Positions 1 through 7,473 of a stretch of DNA of 64,000 nucleotides are shown here, one piece after another. The number at the start of each line of letters is the position of its first letter. The stretch's first letter is position 1. A program made the position numbers and the translations under genes. Under the pieces are notes generated by a model, which saw nothing but the letters and a program-made list of their open reading frames with translations, did not search any database and was not told where the DNA came from. The stretch is taken from positions 248,001 to 312,000 of the forward strand of contig NZ_UFQB01000003.1 in assembly GCF_900496965.1 (NCBI RefSeq), in the 5' to 3' direction. This DNA is from Achromobacter agilis (lineage in GTDB: Bacteria; Pseudomonadota; Gammaproteobacteria; Burkholderiales; Burkholderiaceae_B).

Positions 1-293
1 TGGTCGTTGTACTGGGCCCAGACCGTGCGATGCGCGTGGTCGGGGCTGCCGGGCACGGGAATGGGAAAGCGGTCGCCGAAGCCGCGCACCCCCGCCAGCC
101 CGCCAAAATAATGGTCGAACGAGCGGTTTTCCTGCATGAAGACCACGATGTGTTCGACGTCGCGGATCGTGCCCGTGCGGCGGGCGGCCGGAATCGCGAA
201 GGCGCGGCGCAGCGATGCCGGCAACAGGGCCAGGGCGCTGCCTGTGGCGGCGAGCGACGCGCTGTTGCGGAGGAAGTCGCGGCGGGTGTGCAT
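1..293 (-). CDS. Phospholipase C family protein (N-terminal part, runs off left edge)
   Basis: Only the first 97 residues are in the window. The start is ATG at 293-291 with a GGAGG ribosome site just upstream. Residues 4-5 are Arg-Arg followed by DFL and an alanine/leucine-rich stretch, a Tat-type export signal. Residues 47-63 hold the phosphoesterase metal-site motif around QENRSFDHYFGG, typical of bacterial non-hemolytic phospholipase C and acid phosphatase AcpA relatives. The family hydrolyses phosphate esters such as phosphatidylcholine in the periplasm or outside the cell. It starts 37 bp after the IclR gene on the same strand, so it may be transcribed with that gene. Choline specificity cannot be judged from this fragment. 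Confidence 0.85.
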   Translation of the reverse strand, partial: MHTRRDFLRNSASLAATGSALALLPASLRRAFAIPAARRTGTIRDVEHIVVFMQENRSFDHYFGGLAGVRGFGDRFPIPVPGSPDHAHRTVWAQYND

Positions 294-330
294 GGAGTTC
301 CTCCGTGGGGGCGGCGTTGCCGGTGTTTCC

Positions 331-1047
331 CTACCTGCCCGATGGCCAGCGGCCGCCCAGCGCCTGGGTTGCCGAAGCCGCGGCCTCCTGAGCCAGCTTC
401 GACATTTTCTTGACGGCGGCGGGGGAGAAGCGTTCTTTCGGACCCGACAGCGAAATGGCGCCGCAGATATCGTCGTCCGGACCGAACACCGGGCTGGCCA
501 CGGCCGCGCAGTTTGGATCCCGTTCGCCCATGGACGTCAGGACCAGGCCCGCCTGCGCGGGCGCCTGACCGTCGATCAGGTAGGCGGTGATCAGCCTGCC
601 CGCCGCGCCCTTGTCCAGGGGAAGAAGATCGCCGACGCGGATCCGGTCCAGTGTGGAATGGTGGGAATCCACGCGCAACACGCAGACGCGCGATTGCCCG
701 TCATGGTAGACGTGGAAGGACGCGCTTTCCGTTCCCTTGTCCACCAGCCCCTGCAGCAAGGGCAGGATGGTTTCCGTCAAGCGGTAGGTGGCTTCGTAGG
801 CGCGCCCCAATTGATGGGCATAGGGGCCCAACGCGTAGCGGCCGTCGGCGCGGCGCACGACCAGGGCGGCTTTTTCAAGCGAGGCGATAAGCCGCAAGAG
901 CGTGCTCTTGTAAAACCCCGTGGCCCGGGAAAGGTCGGCAAGCGTGATGGGATCGGTGCGTTGCGCAACGGCCCCGATGATTGCCAGGGCGCGTTCGACG
1001 GCGGCGACGCCGTCGGTGGAGTTGTCCTGAGTGGGGGTACGGCTCAT
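331..1047 (-). CDS. IclR family transcriptional regulator
   Basis: 238 residues. A winged helix-turn-helix fills residues 13-77 and is followed by an IclR effector-binding domain of about 160 residues; total length is normal for the family. IclR proteins bind inverted repeats as dimers or tetramers, and many control catabolic genes in response to a small acid or lactone. The gene lies 34 bp after a beta-hydroxyacid dehydrogenase gene and is the third gene of the leftward unit that begins at 3486. It is the only regulator near the repeated CGTTCTGT...GAACG sites at 3593-3611 and 4943-4982, so I infer that it binds them. The inducer is unknown. Confidence 0.9.
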   Translation of the reverse strand: MSRTPTQDNSTDGVAAVERALAIIGAVAQRTDPITLADLSRATGFYKSTLLRLIASLEKAALVVRRADGRYALGPYAHQLGRAYEATYRLTETILPLLQGLVDKGTESASFHVYHDGQSRVCVLRVDSHHSTLDRIRVGDLLPLDKGAAGRLITAYLIDGQAPAQAGLVLTSMGERDPNCAAVASPVFGPDDDICGAISLSGPKERFSPAAVKKMSKLAQEAAASATQALGGRWPSGR

Positions 1048-1081
1048 TGGAATGATAAGGGGGTGATTTGGCGGTGGTTCC

Positions 1082-1963
1082 CTACTCCGCGTCGATCACC
1101 CGGCTGATGACCGGGAAATAACGGTTGCCTTGTCCCTGGACGAGCGCCGCATCGAACCAGACATCCACGTTGCGGGCGCCAAGCGCTTGCACGCCGGTCT
1201 GTTCCGCCAAGGCCAATGCATAGCGCAGGTCTTTGCGGGCGTAGTCCACTGGGAAGGCTTTTTCGGGAAAATCTCCAGGCAGAATAGCCTTTAAGCCGTG
1301 GTTGCGCAACGCGAAGCTATCGGCCGATCCACGGGTGAAGGTCTCCAGCAGGACTTGCGGATCCACCCCCGAACGGCGCGCGATGGCGCGCGCTTCGGAC
1401 AGGGCTACCACCGTCTCGAACAGCACCATATTGTTCAGGATCTTCACCACCTGGCCGCTGCCGATGGGGCCGCAATAGGTGATTTCGTTGGCGAAGGTGG
1501 AGACCAGGGGCTTGACGGCTTCGAAGGTCTGTTTGTCCCCGCCGATCATGACCGACAGCGTGCCGGCCTCCGCCGCGGCTCGGGTGCGGGCCACCGGGGC
1601 GTCGATGAAGGTGGCGCCCTTGGCCGCGAACTCGCGCGCCAGTTCGCGCGTGACGTCCACCGGCGAGGTGCTCAGGTCCACGATCAGTTGGCCCGCGCGC
1701 GCGTTCGCCAGCAGGCCGTCGGCGGCGCGCGACAACTGGGCGACCACTTCGCCCGACGGCAGGGACAGGAACACCACGTCGCTCTGCTGCATGATCTGCA
1801 CGATGGTCGCGGCCGCCACGCCGTGCGGTGCCAGACGTTGCAGCGGGGCAGGGTCGGTGTCGCAGCCCAGTACCGGCAATCCGCATTTGACGGCCAGGTT
1901 GCGGCAGATCGGTTCGCCCATGACGCCCAGGCCAATGAAACCGGCGCGTTGAAATTCAGCCAT
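1082..1963 (-). CDS. NAD(P)-dependent beta-hydroxyacid dehydrogenase (3-hydroxyisobutyrate dehydrogenase family)
   Basis: 293 residues. The nucleotide-binding motif GLGVMG is at 11-16. The substrate segment begins DAPVA at about 121, where many relatives have DAPVS. The catalytic lysine is K174 in GSGQVVKILNNM. This family interconverts beta- or gamma-hydroxyacids and semialdehydes (3-hydroxyisobutyrate, tartronate semialdehyde, 4-hydroxybutyrate). It lies between an aldehyde dehydrogenase gene (68 bp upstream) and an IclR gene (34 bp downstream), which suggests an alcohol-to-semialdehyde-to-acid sequence shared with its neighbour. The exact substrate cannot be read from sequence. Confidence 0.88.
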   Translation of the reverse strand: MAEFQRAGFIGLGVMGEPICRNLAVKCGLPVLGCDTDPAPLQRLAPHGVAAATIVQIMQQSDVVFLSLPSGEVVAQLSRAADGLLANARAGQLIVDLSTSPVDVTRELAREFAAKGATFIDAPVARTRAAAEAGTLSVMIGGDKQTFEAVKPLVSTFANEITYCGPIGSGQVVKILNNMVLFETVVALSEARAIARRSGVDPQVLLETFTRGSADSFALRNHGLKAILPGDFPEKAFPVDYARKDLRYALALAEQTGVQALGARNVDVWFDAALVQGQGNRYFPVISRVIDAE

Positions 1964-2031
1964 TTAGGTAGTCTCCGATAGGAAGAAGGGGCCGCAGTCG
2001 CGGCCAGGATTGGAAAGGATGGCCGCTGCGG

Positions 2032-3486
2032 CTACATGCCGAAGTAGATGCCCTTGGATTGCTGGTAGAGCCGCAGTCCGCTCGCGCCTTTCTCACGGCC
2101 GATGCCGCTTTGCTTGAAGCCGCCGAAGGGGGTGGAGATCGACAGCTGCTTGTAGGTGTTGATCCACACGCTGCCTGCTTCGAGGCGCCCGGCCACGCGC
2201 CAGGCGCGGCGGTAGTCGGCGGTCCAGATGCCGGAGGCCAGGCCGTAGGCGCTGTCATTGGCCTGCTCGACCAGATCGTCTTCGTCGTCGAACGTCAGCG
2301 CGCACAGCACCGGCCCGAAGATCTCCTCGCGCACGGCCTGCGCCTCGCGCGAGAGCCCGCCCAGCACGGTGGGCCGGTAGAACGCGCCCGCCGACAGCGC
2401 GGCACCGTCCGGCCGTTCGCCGCCGGTCAGTACTTGCGCGCCTTCGCGGCGGGCCGTCTCCACCATGCTCTCGATCCTGCCGCGATGCGCGAAAGAGGCA
2501 ATTGGGCCCATTTGCGCGCCTTCCGCATCGGGCAGGCCGACTTTCAGCTGGCCTGCGCGGGCCACCAGCTTCGCGATGAACGATTCGGCGATGCTGCGTT
2601 GCACGTAGAGCCGCGAGCCCGCCACGCACGATTGCCCGCTGCCTTCGAAAATGCCGCCGATCACGCCGTCGATCGCGGCATCCTGGTCTGCGTCCGCGAA
2701 CACGATGTGCGGCGATTTTCCGCCGAGTTCCAGGGCGACCGGCATGAGCTTTTCCGCGGCGGCATGCGCGATGGCGCGGCCGCTGGCGGTGCCGCCGGTG
2801 AACGACACCATGCGCACGCCCGGGTGTTCGACCAAGCGGCGGCCCACCGTCGATCCCAGTCCGGTGACGACGTTGAGGATGCCGGGGGGGAGGCCGGCCT
2901 CGAGCGCGATGCGGCCCAGCACCAGGGCGGGAGATGACGTGACCTCGGAAGGCTTGAGGATCACGGCATTGCCCGCGGCGAGCGCGGGCGCAACCTTCTG
3001 CGCTTCCATCGTCAACGGCGAATTCCACGGCGTGATGGCCACGACGACGCCATACGGTTCGTAATGCGTCATTGAAAGATAGTTGCCGCGCGGCGGCGTC
3101 ACTTCTGCGCAGAGCGTCTCGCAGACGCCGGCGTAGTAGCGGAAGGTGGCCGCGGCGCTGGCGACCTGGGCCTTGCACTCTGCCCACACCTTGCCGTTTT
3201 CGATCATCTGCAATCGCGCCAGGACGGAAGCGTTGGCGTCCATGCCGTCCGCGATGCGCCGCAGGATCGCCGCGCGTTGATGCGGCAGCATGTTGCGCCA
3301 GGCCGCTTGGCGTTGCGCCTGCCACGCGGTGTCGACGGCCTGGTCCACCTGGGCGTCGGACGCTGCGCTGATCAGGTAGTTGCGCGCGCCGGTCGCGGGG
3401 TTGATGGACTCGAATGGGCTGACTTCCTGCGCAATCCACTGACCGCCTATCAGCATGGATTTCAGGGTGTCCGGTGTGTCGGCCAT
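2032..3486 (-). CDS. NAD(P)-dependent aldehyde dehydrogenase
   Basis: 484 residues, a normal length for the family. Catalytic residues are visible: N155 in TPWNSP, E253 in LELGGKSP and the nucleophile C287 in GSGQSC. The C-terminal PFGGFKQSGIGRE motif is also present. It oxidises an aldehyde or semialdehyde to the acid in the cytoplasm. I chose ATG 3486-3484 because a GAGGAG site lies 8-9 bases upstream; the frame stays open to 3546, but that extension runs through the leader. It is the first gene of the leftward unit and diverges from the Bug gene at 3654. A betaine-aldehyde or hydroxymuconic-semialdehyde-like role is possible; substrate unknown. Confidence 0.92.
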   Translation of the reverse strand: MADTPDTLKSMLIGGQWIAQEVSPFESINPATGARNYLISAASDAQVDQAVDTAWQAQRQAAWRNMLPHQRAAILRRIADGMDANASVLARLQMIENGKVWAECKAQVASAAATFRYYAGVCETLCAEVTPPRGNYLSMTHYEPYGVVVAITPWNSPLTMEAQKVAPALAAGNAVILKPSEVTSSPALVLGRIALEAGLPPGILNVVTGLGSTVGRRLVEHPGVRMVSFTGGTASGRAIAHAAAEKLMPVALELGGKSPHIVFADADQDAAIDGVIGGIFEGSGQSCVAGSRLYVQRSIAESFIAKLVARAGQLKVGLPDAEGAQMGPIASFAHRGRIESMVETARREGAQVLTGGERPDGAALSAGAFYRPTVLGGLSREAQAVREEIFGPVLCALTFDDEDDLVEQANDSAYGLASGIWTADYRRAWRVAGRLEAGSVWINTYKQLSISTPFGGFKQSGIGREKGASGLRLYQQSKGIYFGM

Positions 3487-3511
3487 GATGCTTTGCTCCT
3501 CTCTCGTTGGC

Positions 3512-3544
3512 GTTTTCCGGATGGATCGCAGAACGCCGGAAAAC
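3512..3544 (-). other. Stem-loop in the aldehyde dehydrogenase mRNA leader
   Basis: GTTTTCCGG (3512-3520) and CCGGAAAAC (3536-3544) are perfect 9-base complements with a 15-base loop. It would lie about 25 bases upstream of the ATG at 3486 in the leftward transcript. It could protect the mRNA or modulate translation; no function is shown. Confidence 0.45.
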
Positions 3545-3553
3545 ACTTGGTCA

Positions 3554-3582
3554 TTGACATATCAGGTTTGAAAAAATATAAA
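3554..3582 (+). promoter_or_regulatory. Sigma-70-type promoter for the rightward Bug gene
   Basis: TTGACA (3554-3559) and TATAAA (3577-3582) are separated by exactly 17 bases in an AT-rich stretch. The predicted start, near 3589, lies just before the 19-bp inverted repeat at 3593-3611, an arrangement that fits repression. Confidence 0.7.
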
Positions 3583-3603
3583 ATAGAATAAGCGTTCTGT
3601 CTA
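3575..3603 (-). promoter_or_regulatory. Divergent sigma-70-type promoter for the leftward dehydrogenase-IclR unit
   Basis: On the minus strand TAGACA (3603-3598) and TATATT (3580-3575) are 17 bases apart. The -35 element lies inside the 19-bp inverted repeat, and the -10 overlaps the -10 of the opposite promoter. A protein bound at 3593-3611 would cover this -35 and the start region of the opposite promoter. Confidence 0.5.
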
Positions 3604-3611
3604 CAGGAACG
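3593..3611. promoter_or_regulatory. Putative IclR operator, 19-bp inverted repeat
   Basis: CGTTCTGTCTACAGGAACG has 5-base perfect outer arms (CGTTC/GAACG). The same 19-bp layout recurs at 4964-4982 with 6-base arms. The match between two promoters of the same cluster, and its position over promoter elements, support an operator. Assignment to the IclR protein at 331-1047 is inference. Confidence 0.65.
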
Positions 3612-3653
3612 ATAAAAAGCAAGCTCAAACCGAAGAAAAGAGGAGACATTCCG

Positions 3654-4622
3654 ATGCCATGCAATTGGTTGCGCGCCGTGGCCTGTGCCGCCGCGCTGTT
3701 GTCCGGAGCGGTTCAGGCCGATTCGTATCCCGCCAAGCCCGTCACGATGGTGGTGCCTTATCCGGCAGGCGGGGCCACCGACGTGGTGGCGCGGGCCGTG
3801 GCCGAGAAACTGACGCAGGCGTGGAAGCAGACGGTCATCGTCGAGAACCGCGCCGGCGCGGGTACGACGATCGGGGCGAGCGCGGTGGCGCGCGCGCTGG
3901 GTGACGGCTACACGCTGTTCATGACCACGTCGGCGCACACCATCAGCGGCCATCTCTACAGCAAGCTCAGCTACGACCCGGCAAAGGACTTCGCGCCCAT
4001 CACGCTCGTCACCAAGGTTCCGCTGGTGCTGGTGGTCAATCCGTCCGTTCCCGCCAGAAACCTGCAGGAATTCCTGGGCTATCTGAAGCAGGATGGCGCG
4101 GCGGTGAACTTCGCGTCGCCAGGCAATGGCACAGCCCAGCATTTGAGCGGCGAACTGTTCAAGATCGCCACGCGGTCCGCCATCACCCATGTGCCGTATC
4201 GGGGAGACGCACCCGCCTTCACCGACCTGGCCGGCGGCCAGGTGCAGATGATGCTGGCGACCATTACGTCCGCGCTGCCGCTGATCCAGTCCGGCAAGCT
4301 GCGCGCGCTCGCAGTCGCCAACGGCAAGCGCGTGCAGGCGCTGCGCGACGTGCCCACTTTCGCCGAAGCCGGCATGCCGGGCTTTGAGGCCGCCACCTGG
4401 TTCGGATTGCTGGCCCCCGCGTCGCTGCCGCCGGCGCAGGCGCGGCGCATCTACGAGGACGTGTCGAAGATCGTCGCCACGCCCGACATGCAGGCGCGGA
4501 TCGAAGGGCTGGGAGGGGAGGTCGTCAACAGCACGCCCGAGGCCTTCGCCGCATTCATGGCTCAAGAGCAGGAGAAGTGGGGGCAGGCCGTCAAGGCTTC
4601 GGGCGCCGTCGTGACGCAATGA
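3654..4622 (+). CDS. Bug-family tripartite tricarboxylate transporter substrate-binding protein
   Basis: 322 residues with a signal peptide ending near AVQA at residue 22. The mature part has the family hallmarks: a KPVTMVVPYPAGG start, VENRAGAG near 63-70 and a GDGYTLFM segment. Bug proteins bind carboxylates in the periplasm. No TctA or TctB membrane subunit is in the window, so this is an orphan binding protein, as is common in Bordetella relatives. It is the first gene of the rightward unit, behind the TTGACA/TATAAA promoter and the inverted-repeat operator, and it probably delivers or senses the substrate of the cluster. The ligand is unknown. Confidence 0.93.
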   Translation: MPCNWLRAVACAAALLSGAVQADSYPAKPVTMVVPYPAGGATDVVARAVAEKLTQAWKQTVIVENRAGAGTTIGASAVARALGDGYTLFMTTSAHTISGHLYSKLSYDPAKDFAPITLVTKVPLVLVVNPSVPARNLQEFLGYLKQDGAAVNFASPGNGTAQHLSGELFKIATRSAITHVPYRGDAPAFTDLAGGQVQMMLATITSALPLIQSGKLRALAVANGKRVQALRDVPTFAEAGMPGFEAATWFGLLAPASLPPAQARRIYEDVSKIVATPDMQARIEGLGGEVVNSTPEAFAAFMAQEQEKWGQAVKASGAVVTQ

Positions 4623-4695
4623 CCAATACCGGCCCGTAGCGCCGCGCCGATGTAGCGCGGAACGCGGAGCCGGGATTCAACGGAGGAGACTCATC

Positions 4696-4882
4696 ATGCA
4701 AGCATCAAAACTGCTGGCCGCGGGCGCGTCCGTCCAGTCGACGATCGTTCCCCTGACGGCTGGCGCCGCCATTCGTCGTCGAGAACAGGACGGGCGCCAA
4801 CGGCATGATCGCCGCGCGCGCGGTCGTGCAGGCCGTGACGAGATGCCCGTTGGTACTTGCGCCCGACTGCCGATCCCTCTAG
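4696..4882 (+). pseudogene. Remnant of a second Bug-family binding protein gene
   Basis: A GGAGGAG site precedes ATG 4696, which opens a signal-peptide-like sequence (MQASKLLAAGASV...). After about 75 bases the coding signal moves to another frame: from 4772 the +2 frame reads FVVENRTGANGMIAARAV, the conserved Bug segment normally near residues 60-80. That frame stops at TAG 4880-4882. A full gene needs about 960 bp, so most of it is deleted and the rest is frameshifted. It sits directly behind an intact Bug gene, consistent with decay of a tandem paralog. Confidence 0.75.
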
Positions 4883-4913
4883 CAATAATCAGCCAAATCT
4901 TTGACGCGCCGTG

Positions 4914-4943
4914 TTGACACGGAAAGTTTTCGATCGATAGAAT
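4914..4943 (+). promoter_or_regulatory. Sigma-70-type promoter for the hydrolase/ABC transporter unit
   Basis: TTGACA (4914-4919) and TAGAAT (4938-4943) are 18 bases apart. The predicted start, near 4950, falls inside the first of two tandem inverted-repeat sites. The unit behind it runs from 5002 to 11614. Confidence 0.6.
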
Positions 4944-4982
4944 GTTCTTACAGAAAGAATATTCGTTCTGTCAAAAAGAACG
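4943..4982. promoter_or_regulatory. Tandem pair of putative IclR operators
   Basis: The site at 4964-4982, CGTTCTGTCAAAAAGAACG, has perfect 6-base arms. The upstream copy at 4943-4961, TGTTCTTACAGAAAGAATA, matches it at 13 of 19 positions. Their starts are 21 bp apart, two helical turns, so both would face the same side of the DNA. They overlap the -10 and transcript start of the promoter at 4914-4943. Confidence 0.6.
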
Positions 4983-5001
4983 ACAAAAGAAGGGAGACAC
5001 C

Positions 5002-5397
5002 ATGGAAGTCCAATCCATTCCCACCGACGAGAGCCTGGGCGCCCAATTGGTCCGGCGCTTCTGCCGGCTGGCGCCGTCGTTTTCGCGCCCTCGGGCCGTG
5101 CAGCTGGACATGCTGGTCGGGTTCGGCGTCCACCGCGTGCTGGTGCGTGTCCGGGATGGACGCGTGGACTCGGCGGAAACGCCGTTCGGGCCGCTGCCGT
5201 CGTGCGACTTTTCGCTGCGCGCCTCGGCGGACGCCTGGTCGCGCTTCTGGCAACCGGTGCCGGCCGCCGGCTGGCACGATCTCTTCGCCCTCAGCAAGCG
5301 GCGAGAGCTCGCGATCGACGGCAACCTGCAACCGCTGATGGCGCACCTGCAATTCATCAAGGACCTGCTGGCCGTGGGGCGGGAGACACAAGCATGA
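5002..5397 (+). CDS. Small SCP2-like (sterol carrier/lipid-binding type) protein
   Basis: 131 residues, no signal peptide. I start it at ATG 5002, behind AGGGAG; an in-frame extension to 4942 would run through the operator. The middle and C-terminal part (FSLRASADAW, then an INGNL-like segment AIDGNLQPLMAHL) resembles the SCP2 sterol-transfer fold, whose members bind hydrophobic ligands or serve as accessory domains. Its stop overlaps the start of the alpha/beta hydrolase gene (ATGA at 5394-5397), which indicates translational coupling and a shared function. The fold call is by pattern only. Confidence 0.6.
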   Translation: MEVQSIPTDESLGAQLVRRFCRLAPSFSRPRAVQLDMLVGFGVHRVLVRVRDGRVDSAETPFGPLPSCDFSLRASADAWSRFWQPVPAAGWHDLFALSKRRELAIDGNLQPLMAHLQFIKDLLAVGRETQA

Positions 5398-6242
5398 GCG
5401 CGGCCCTGGAACCCATCGTCGGCCGCTACGTGTCGTTCGACATCGCCGGCAAGATCTGCCGCGTCTATTTCGAAGAGGCGGGCAGCGGCATTCCGCTGGT
5501 CTGCCTGCATACGGCGGGCGCGGACAGCAGACAGTACCGGCACATGATGTGCGATCCCGACATCACGTCGCGGTATCGCGTGATTGCTTTCGACCTGCCA
5601 TGGCACGGCAAGTCCTATCCTCCGGAGGGCTGGCAGGACGAGGAATATCGGCTGTCGACCGACCGTTACGTCGAGACCGTCCTGGCGTTCTGCGATGCGT
5701 TGGCCCTGGAGCGTCCGGCGCTGATCGGCTGTTCCATCGGCGGGCGGATCGTCCTGGAGCTCGCGAATCTGCACGGGGCGCGCTTTCGCGCATTGATCGG
5801 CGTGGAAGCGGCCGATTTCCAGGAACCCTGGTACGACACGTCCTGGCTGCATCGCGGCGATGTGCACGGAGGCGAGGTCTGCGCCGCCCTGGTTTCGGGC
5901 CTGGTCGCGCCGCAATCGCCGGCCGTGTATCGCCATGAAACCCTGTGGCAATACATGCAGGGCGGACCCGGCGTGTTCCGCGGCGATCTGTATTTCTATC
6001 GCGTGGATGGCGACCTGCGCGGGCGGCTGGACGGTATTCGCACCGAACAGTGCCCACTCTATCTGCTCACAGGCGAGTACGACTTTTCCTGCACGCCTGA
6101 AGACACTTTGCGAACCGCCGCCGGCATTCCCGGCGTGCAGGTCACGATCATGCGCGAATTGGGGCATTTCCCGATGAGCGAGAACCCGCGGCAGTTCCGT
6201 GGCTACGTGCTGCCGGTCCTGGACGCCATCGCCCGCCAATAG
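5394..6242 (+). CDS. Alpha/beta hydrolase
   Basis: 282 residues from ATG 5394, which overlaps the preceding stop. The catalytic triad can be placed: nucleophile S114 in GCSIGG, acid D230 in TGEYDFSC and H258 in ELGHFPMSE. The oxyanion segment HTAGADSRQY is at 39-48. These cytoplasmic enzymes hydrolyse esters, lactones or C-C bonds of ring-cleavage products. Its position between an SCP2-like gene and an ABC transporter points to processing of the imported compound. Specificity cannot be read from the motifs. Confidence 0.88.
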   Translation: MSAALEPIVGRYVSFDIAGKICRVYFEEAGSGIPLVCLHTAGADSRQYRHMMCDPDITSRYRVIAFDLPWHGKSYPPEGWQDEEYRLSTDRYVETVLAFCDALALERPALIGCSIGGRIVLELANLHGARFRALIGVEAADFQEPWYDTSWLHRGDVHGGEVCAALVSGLVAPQSPAVYRHETLWQYMQGGPGVFRGDLYFYRVDGDLRGRLDGIRTEQCPLYLLTGEYDFSCTPEDTLRTAAGIPGVQVTIMRELGHFPMSENPRQFRGYVLPVLDAIARQ

Positions 6243-6292
6243 CGCGGACGCAATAGACGGGCAGCCATTGCCCGCGCCCCACAGGAGACATC

Positions 6293-7456
6293 ATGCGTTA
6301 TTCGATCATTCTGGCCAGTCTTCTGGCCTTTGCTGCCGTGCCCACGTCCCAGGCGCAGGAAACTCTGAAGCTGGGCGCGCTGGTCACCCTGTCCGGCGCC
6401 GGCGCCGCATGGGGGCAGGGCATGAAGAACGCCGCCGAGGTGGCGGCCGACCAGGTCAACGAGGCCGGCGGGCTGGAGGTAGGCGGCAAGAAGTACCGCG
6501 TCCAGGTCGTCGCCTATGACGATAAATACCAGGCGAACGAAGCGGTCACCGTGGCCAACCGGCTGGTGTTCGAGGACAAGGTCCGCTACATCATCGGGCC
6601 GGTTGGTTCGGCGCCGGTGTTGGCGATCCAGCCCATGACCGAGAAGAACAAGGTCATCCTGCTGACACTGGGTTTCACGGCGAAGGCCTTAGCGGCAGAG
6701 AGGCCCTATACCTTTCGCCCCAACGTGACCACGGCCGAGGTGTCGCAGCCGCAGATCGACTGGCTCGTCAAAGCGCAGGGGCTGCGCAAGGTGGGAGCGC
6801 TGTTTCCCAACGACGAGACCGGGCAGCAGATTGCGCTAGACCTCGAGGCTGCCTACAAGAAGGCGGGCGCGGCGCTGTCGACGAAGGAATTCTTCGAGCG
6901 CGACCGGGTCGATTTCGTGCCCTTGCTGACCCGCATGATGGCGCGCGGCATTGACGCAATCGAGCTTGACGGAAACTCCCCCACTACGGCCGGCCTGATC
7001 GTCAAGCAGGCGCGCGAGCTCGGTTTCGAAGGGCGCATCGTTCGCACGGGCGGGCCTGCGACGCAGGAGATCGTGAACGTGGCCGGAAAGCAGGCCACGG
7101 AAGGCATGTTGGTCCATACGCCGATCGATCCCGACCTGGCCGCGACCAAGGCCTACGCCGAGCGGTACGCGGCCAAGTACAAGCATCCCATGAACGGCTT
7201 CAGTCCGGCATTCTATGACGGCACGCTCATGCTGTTCGAGGCCATGCGGCGCGCGGGCACCGTCGAAGATACCGAACGCGTGCGCGTCGAGATGGAGAAA
7301 CTCGACGGCTTCGAAGGATCGCTGGGCAAGTTGAGCTGGACCGGGCGGGCCATGTACGGCATCGACCATCAGCTCAACGCGCCGTTCTACGTCGCCGAGG
7401 TCAAGGACGGCCGCGAGGTGATCCGCGCGCGTTGCAGCGTCGAGGGCTGCCGCTGA
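6293..7456 (+). CDS. Branched-chain-type ABC transporter substrate-binding protein
   Basis: 387 residues with a signal peptide ending near SQA at residue 21. The mature part begins ETLKLGALVTLSG, the Leu/Ile/Val-binding (type I periplasmic) fold used by the hydrophobic amino acid transporter family for amino acids, aromatic acids and amides. It has its own ribosome site (CAGGAGAC) after a 50-bp gap that contains a small CGGGCA/TGCCCG hairpin (6258-6274), perhaps a stability element for the abundant binding-protein mRNA. Permeases and ATPases follow directly. Confidence 0.92.
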   Translation: MRYSIILASLLAFAAVPTSQAQETLKLGALVTLSGAGAAWGQGMKNAAEVAADQVNEAGGLEVGGKKYRVQVVAYDDKYQANEAVTVANRLVFEDKVRYIIGPVGSAPVLAIQPMTEKNKVILLTLGFTAKALAAERPYTFRPNVTTAEVSQPQIDWLVKAQGLRKVGALFPNDETGQQIALDLEAAYKKAGAALSTKEFFERDRVDFVPLLTRMMARGIDAIELDGNSPTTAGLIVKQARELGFEGRIVRTGGPATQEIVNVAGKQATEGMLVHTPIDPDLAATKAYAERYAAKYKHPMNGFSPAFYDGTLMLFEAMRRAGTVEDTERVRVEMEKLDGFEGSLGKLSWTGRAMYGIDHQLNAPFYVAEVKDGREVIRARCSVEGCR

Positions 7457-7473
7457 CGCGGCGGGAGGGCGAC

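Noticed and set aside
3487..3546. Longer N-terminus for the aldehyde dehydrogenase (start at 3546)
   Set aside because: No ribosome site, it runs through the leader stem-loop, and the shorter start at 3486 has a good GAGGAG site.
4696..4917. A 73-codon intact small gene
   Set aside because: Only its start resembles a gene; the conserved Bug core lies in another frame, so it is better read as a remnant.
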